Below are positions 59,856-64,000 of a DNA stretch of 64,000 nt, in pieces. Origin of the DNA: Margaritispora aquatica (lineage: Eukaryota; Ascomycota; Leotiomycetes; Helotiales; Discinellaceae); NCBI GenBank assembly GCA_007644065.1, contig VJWN01000001.1, positions 820,340 to 884,339 of the forward strand, read 5' to 3'. The first letter of the stretch is position 1. Each line of letters opens with the position of its first letter. The notes under the pieces were generated by a model that did not search any database, had not been told where the DNA came from, and saw nothing but the letters and a program-made list of their open reading frames with translations. The translations under genes and the position numbers were made by a program.

Positions 59856-61042
59856 CTAAACACCAAGATCCTCCCAAATATCGTCCCAAAAAATACACCC
59901 CGACTGCCGCTCCCAACGTTGCCACGGTGTCAACTCCGTATCCGCATCCCTCAACCACTCGAACCTGACCATCTTGCCCTCGTCCTCGTCCTCTTGGGAC
60001 AGGTTTAACAGGAAGTCGTTATCCACCATGCCCATACTGGTGATACTAGCATCATACTTCGCGTTAATACGATCAGAAGCACAGTCGAAGTACTCCGTCA
60101 ACCCTTCGAGAGTTAGGAGGATGTGCTTTACTCGGCAGCGCTTGCAGTTCCCTGTGGGATATTCTTGGGTAGTTTCAAGCTGTAGTGTGTTAGACCTTGA
60201 TTTAGTAAGGACAGCGGATAGATGTGGTGATGGGCCATGTTTGCAAAATCCATAGCACTTGCTTCTATACTTGCATGCTGTAAGCTTGCATAGAGACTTA
60301 GCGAGACGTACCTGTCGTTCATGCTTGCGCAGCATTTCCTCCTCCCACTCAAACACCTCAAATGCCTCATCAACTTTCACCTTACCACAACCTCGACACC
60401 ACCACGTCCCTCTCCACAAGCCCACCTCATTCCAAAGGGCGTCCAAAAGCGACGGGTTCCACTGCACACCGCCGACACCAACCAGATGATCGGCGTGCCA
60501 TTGTCCATAGATCATGCTTTGCTCGTCTTCCGTGACTTGACACCGGAGATCAGACGCCAGTGGTCTGTACCTCCTATTCACCATGCCCTTGCCATCGTAT
60601 GAGGGAGTTAGAAGATCCACTACATCGTGGAAGACTCGGTGCCAGTAGCTATTCACGAGGCTTAGGCAGATCTGGGAGACGGGATCTCGGTGTAGGTGCG
60701 CCATTATATTGGCGTGAATCTCGGCTGGGAGGGCGGCGTACTTGTCCTGCCATGTTGTGGTCTTGGTGCGGTCTGTGGTGATAAGTTGAACCTCCTTGTT
60801 CCTGCATGGCGCAACACATTAGTCTTTTGCAATCGGGATGATTATATGGAGGAGAAGCCCTCCAATGGTAAGTGGCTTCAAAAGGCAAGGAAAAACATAA
60901 GAGATTGTAAATTGCAAGTGACTCACGCAGTGGTGGTGCCTAGCCGCCCCCCCTCGGCTAGTCCCTCCACGCTACCCCGGTCAACCAAATCGGGCTCGGT
61001 GACCTGCTGCATCTTGGTGTGTGATGTGGCATGCACATTCAT
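59856..61042 (-). CDS. F-box-type protein of unknown target
   Basis: Exons 61042-60927, 60801-60312 and 60179-59856 give 309 residues. An N-terminal F-box-like segment reads YAALPAEIHANIMAHLHRDP then ICLSLVNSYWHRVF, about residues 60-100, expected to recruit Skp1-cullin ubiquitin ligase. The rest has no repeat typical of substrate binding; it contains WWCRGCGK and, on the last exon, GNCKRCRVK, two C-x2-C pairs that could form one zinc site. The second intron (60311-60180, GTACGT donor, GTCTAAC branch, CTACAG acceptor) is 132 nt, divisible by three and free of stops, so an unspliced form of 353 residues is possible. The first intron (125 nt) is required, since the frame otherwise ends. Many fungal genomes carry large lineage-specific sets of such proteins. 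Confidence 0.72.
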
Positions 61043-61933
61043 TTTCACCGTCCTGTCTAATATTTGATAGATCCTAGGTTCGGTGTGCACTTTCGTGATA
61101 GTTGGATCTTGGTTGTGAATTGGTTGTGGTGGTGTTCGCTGTAAGTGAAGGTTGTAGGCGCCGGGTATGTAATTGGAGTTGGTTTTGGTATTGATCGAGA
61201 TGGGGCAGGAATAGCAAAGACTTATATATAGAGAGGGAAAAGAGATTGGAGATTCAATTTAGGCGGAGGGTTTCTGTGAATTGAATTTTTGGGGGTGTGG
61301 TTGTGATTCATCACTAACGTCACTACAATCACTTTTCGGGAGCTACTGAGAAACCATTGCAACTGCCATACTGGTTCACCCCACTTGAATGATAGACCCT
61401 GAGATCAAAACATTCCATGACTATTCAGAAAGTGGAACAAGTTGCACTCCAAAACGGGAAACTGAATTGGCTCTAAGTCTGTATCGACAGTGCTTGAGAT
61501 AGATATGTCGAGAACATTGTGAATTGAGGAACATCACTTGGCTTACATTTAAATGACAACAACACCCAAAAAGAAAGCAAAAGAAACTTACTAGATAACA
61601 GACAGTGATGACGGGACACTAGAAGAAAAAAACCTCTCCTAATTTCGCAAAGGGGCTTACTCGCTAAAGCAGGCATGCAGTTACGCGAATATATATACCT
61701 TGCTGTCTGTGGTGCGCACTTCTTTTGACTGCCTGAAAACAGAATGAGGTTTGCTCTAGCAATGCTCTCAATACCTAAGCAAAGTAGTTTGTATAATCAT
61801 ACTACCTCTAGAAACTAGCAGAGTGACGTAAACAAACTGACACTCGCTAGATAGCCTTACAAAGCAAACAAGTTAGTTTAGAATCCCAAGCTGAACACCG
61901 ACCAATTAATGGAGAGACATACTAGTATCACCA
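61043..61933 (-). other. Intergenic: F-box gene promoter and Fe-ADH 3' flank
   Basis: 0.9 kb between two leftward genes. 61043-61300 is the F-box promoter with a TATA-like element; 61300-61933 shows nothing recognisable. Confidence 0.5.
61222..61230 (-). promoter_or_regulatory. TATA-like element of the F-box gene
   Basis: TATATATAA on the minus strand, about 180 bp upstream of the ATG at 61042. Assigned by motif and distance only. Confidence 0.4.
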
Positions 61934-63341
61934 TCACAACGAACCCCTCTCCCTCTCCTTCTCCTTCTCCTTCTTGACACCAACAACCATCTCCAACACC
62001 TCCAGCACCTGCCTCTTTTCCACCAACGGCACGGGATTCGTCTTTAACCACGGATCCTTCAGACAGTTCTCAGCCAGCGTATCCAACTTCTTCCTTCCCA
62101 CCCCAACATCCGCCAAACTCTTCGGCAACCCTAATTCTGCAATAACAGCAGCCACCGCATCACCCGCATCTGCACTCTCTTTCCTCAATCCCCTCCTCGT
62201 CAGCACAGCTGCGACCGTCTCCTCGCCCCATAAAATGTCGAGAACTTTCTGCTGCGGGGCGCGCACGCGAGCGTCGCCGTGCTTGTAGTTGTATTTCAGG
62301 ATCGCAGGGAGCATGATGCAGCTCGTCTCGCCGTGTCCCACGCCCAAGGGGCCAAGCTGGTGGCCGATCCCATGGCTTCCGCCCATGGGAATCCCAGTGC
62401 TGAGACCCTCCATTGATTCGACCACGCCCATCATCTCCTTCAGCCTCGGTTCCTCGTCGTCCCAATTCTTCCGCGTCAGCAACAGATTCGGCACTAGCAG
62501 TCTCAGCCCCTCAGAGAAGCCTTTGTCGGATTCCGGACCAGCCTTGTTGCTTAGCGAGCACAAGCCCTCGACGCAGTGGTCCACGGCTCGAATGCCAGTT
62601 GAGAGCCAGATGCGCTCAGGAGTCGATACGCTCAGTGCGGGGTCGAGGATAATGAGGTCGGTGCCCATGGAAGAGTGAAGAAAACCTGCTTTGTGGTTGT
62701 TCCGTGTGTCGGTTGCGCCGGCGAGGGAGGAGTACTCGCCTCCAGAGAGGGAGGTAGGTATATTGATTACTGGGAGAGTGCAAGGTTTGACGTCTTTGGG
62801 GGCCTTATCTTTGGTGAGTTTGGAGAGGTCATCGAGTGTCGCGACGTTGTTTGCTAGTGCCTTGCTTGTGTAAGTGTGATGGTCTCTAAAATGAGGAGCA
62901 AGTATCCCGATGCATCGCGTGGCCATATCCGATATTTGCTGCCTTGAACTGCTGAACATTCCACGAGACAGCAATTGGCAAAAGACAACTCACAAAAGTA
63001 ACAATCTTCGCCCCATCCGTCAAGCTCCCAGCACCAAGCGTAACAATAATCTCAGCTCCCTTCTCCCTCACGTCCTTCACAATCTCAACAAGATCATCCC
63101 ACGGAGTATGGGGTCTAATGCCCTTCCTCACACCCACAACCTTATCACCCAAAGCCTTCTCTAACCTCCGGAAATCTTCCGTCTTAGATATGGAACTCGA
63201 CACGATTATATACACCTTTGAGACTTTGAAGGTCGAGCTCACATGATGGGCACAAGCTTCTGGAAACGGCAAGCCAGTAGAAAGGTATGGTTTTTGTTTT
63301 TGTGGGAAGGCAGGTCTGTATGTTTCCCCCTTGGCGGCCAT
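61934..63341 (-). CDS. Iron-type alcohol dehydrogenase / maleylacetate reductase-like
   Basis: NAD(P)H-dependent oxidoreductase of the group III (Fe) ADH family; fungal members near maleylacetate reductase act in aromatic-compound breakdown. Exons 63341-62994 and 62860-61934 give 424 residues. The N-domain has LGAGSLTDGAKIVTF followed, across the intron, by ALANNVATLDDL. The nucleotide/metal region includes PTSLSGGEYSSLAGATD, GIRAVDHCVEGLCS (Asp/His) and GGSHGIGHQLGPLGVGHGETS with the metal-ligand histidines. The acceptor AAG|GCACTA was chosen because it restores FALANNV; the intron is 133 nt, long for this window. The C-terminus ends in a repetitive charged run (KKEKEKERERGSL) encoded by a CTCCTT repeat, probably a recent extension. 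Specific substrate is not decided by sequence. Confidence 0.86.
61946..61975. repeat. CTCCTT microsatellite at the end of the Fe-ADH coding region
   Basis: Imperfect tandem CTCCCT/CTCCTT hexamers; on the coding (minus) strand they specify the alternating Lys/Glu/Arg tail of the Fe-ADH just before its stop codon. Confidence 0.8.
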
Positions 63342-63773
63342 TATGTTTACAATTAATTATTCATTTATTGCTTTGTGGTTTTCTTTATGTTATGTTATTT
63401 TTGTGAGGGGTTGGAGCTGTTGACGCACTCATATGCAACTACTTGTATTTGGTTAGCCTGAGCTGGAAGCACCGTAGCGAGCCCCTTACCAAAAATTTAC
63501 AGGTAATGTCTATGCTAACTACTAATCGATCTCCATTAGTAGAATCTAAAGGGATTCTAGGATTAAAAAATGACTCGTGGCCTGGTCAACAGATATCGAG
63601 CATCTGAGATAACACTGGACCTACAGTTATGCGTCTTGTACATTGCACCGTTAGCTTTCCTTAAGCATTCACTTCATTTATGAAACTGCCATCAAATACA
63701 TGTAATTTGAAGAAACCAACGATCATCCATTATCCCACCGTTTGCCCTTGGCTAGCTAACCAGCCATGTTGTG
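63342..63773 (-). other. Intergenic: Fe-ADH promoter and 3' flank of the last gene
   Basis: 0.43 kb between two leftward genes, AT-rich directly before the Fe-ADH start. No element recognised. Confidence 0.45.
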
Positions 63774-64000
63774 TTACAATTTCCCAAGCGCCACCGTAAA
63801 ATCAGTAAAGTGCTGAATATTCCCATTTCCGGCTAAACCGATTAACTCCTCCAATGCATCACGAGTCATTCCATGCCGAGAAATTAATGACCGAGTCAAA
63901 GAGAAAAAGATTCCAGAGCCGTAGTCTGGTAGTGCTTCCATAGTCATTCCATGCCCCACATTTGAATGTTGATCTCCCACTGTTGACGTGCTAAGCGCGG
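63774..64000 (-). CDS. 3' end of an unrecognised gene (cut by window edge)
   Basis: The minus strand is open from the window edge to a stop at 63774-63776, 75 codons in full, ending ...GNIQHFTDFTVALGKL. It contains HGMTMEALPDYGSGIFFSLTRSL-like sequence (MTMEALPDYGSGIFFSL) and TRDALEELIGLAGNG, with balanced, coding-like composition. I do not recognise the family; the start and any introns lie outside the window. It could be a terminal exon or, less likely, a chance open frame. Confidence 0.45.
   Translation of the reverse strand, partial: ALSTSTVGDQHSNVGHGMTMEALPDYGSGIFFSLTRSLISRHGMTRDALEELIGLAGNGNIQHFTDFTVALGKL

Overview
The window looks like nuclear DNA of a filamentous ascomycete (Pezizomycotina, possibly Leotiomycetes; the class is a weak guess from protein resemblance). 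Evidence: genes carry short introns of about 47-70 nt with CTAAC/CTGAC-type branch sites close to the acceptor, there are no operons or ribosome-binding sites, and most products are conserved eukaryotic housekeeping proteins. I reconstructed 26 protein-coding loci (24 complete, one cut at each edge) by joining exons at GT-AG, and twice at GC-AG, sites so that phase and family motifs are continuous. No tRNA, rRNA, CRISPR array or intact transposon was recognised.

Layout. 1-9.8 kb: 5' part of a PXA-domain membrane protein, ubiquitin protease UBP14/USP5, Fe-S scaffold ISU1, DEAD-box helicase DBP3 and the RFT1 flippase-like protein. 10-19 kb is more accessory: a 2-oxoglutarate/Fe(II) oxygenase, a membrane-anchored fatty aldehyde dehydrogenase, a helical-domain protein kinase homologue that has lost its catalytic residues, and a zinc alcohol dehydrogenase. 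19.6-26.3 kb: exosome subunit RRP4, a fungal multi-pass membrane protein, a tiny mitochondrial-type DUF4536 protein, the AP-3 mu subunit, and an unrecognised serine-rich protein. 26.3-28.5 kb is gene-poor and AT-rich. 28.5-48.3 kb is a dense block: an OSH3-type oxysterol-binding protein, transcription elongation factor SPT6, a STE7-type MAP kinase kinase, a HAD phosphatase, an ISWI chromatin remodeler and a small conserved protein of unknown function. 49.3-53.1 kb: dihydroorotase (pyrimidine synthesis) and a CCCH zinc-finger protein. 53.1-57.2 kb is a second gene-poor stretch with faint coding remains. 57.2-63.3 kb: ferric-chelate reductase, an F-box protein and an iron-type alcohol dehydrogenase/maleylacetate reductase; the last 230 bases hold the 3' end of an unknown gene.

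The genes do not form an obvious pathway or cluster. The repeated arrangement is divergent pairs sharing one intergenic promoter region (UBP14/ISU1, RFT1/oxygenase, RRP4/membrane protein, DUF4536/AP-3 mu, SPT6/MAPKK, ISWI/DUF4588-like, CCCH/ferric reductase). The most unusual item is the intact-frame pseudokinase at 14.6-16.8 kb, whose helical N-terminal domain plus dead kinase recalls the domain order of animal MLKL. I found no clear-cut novel multi-gene system.
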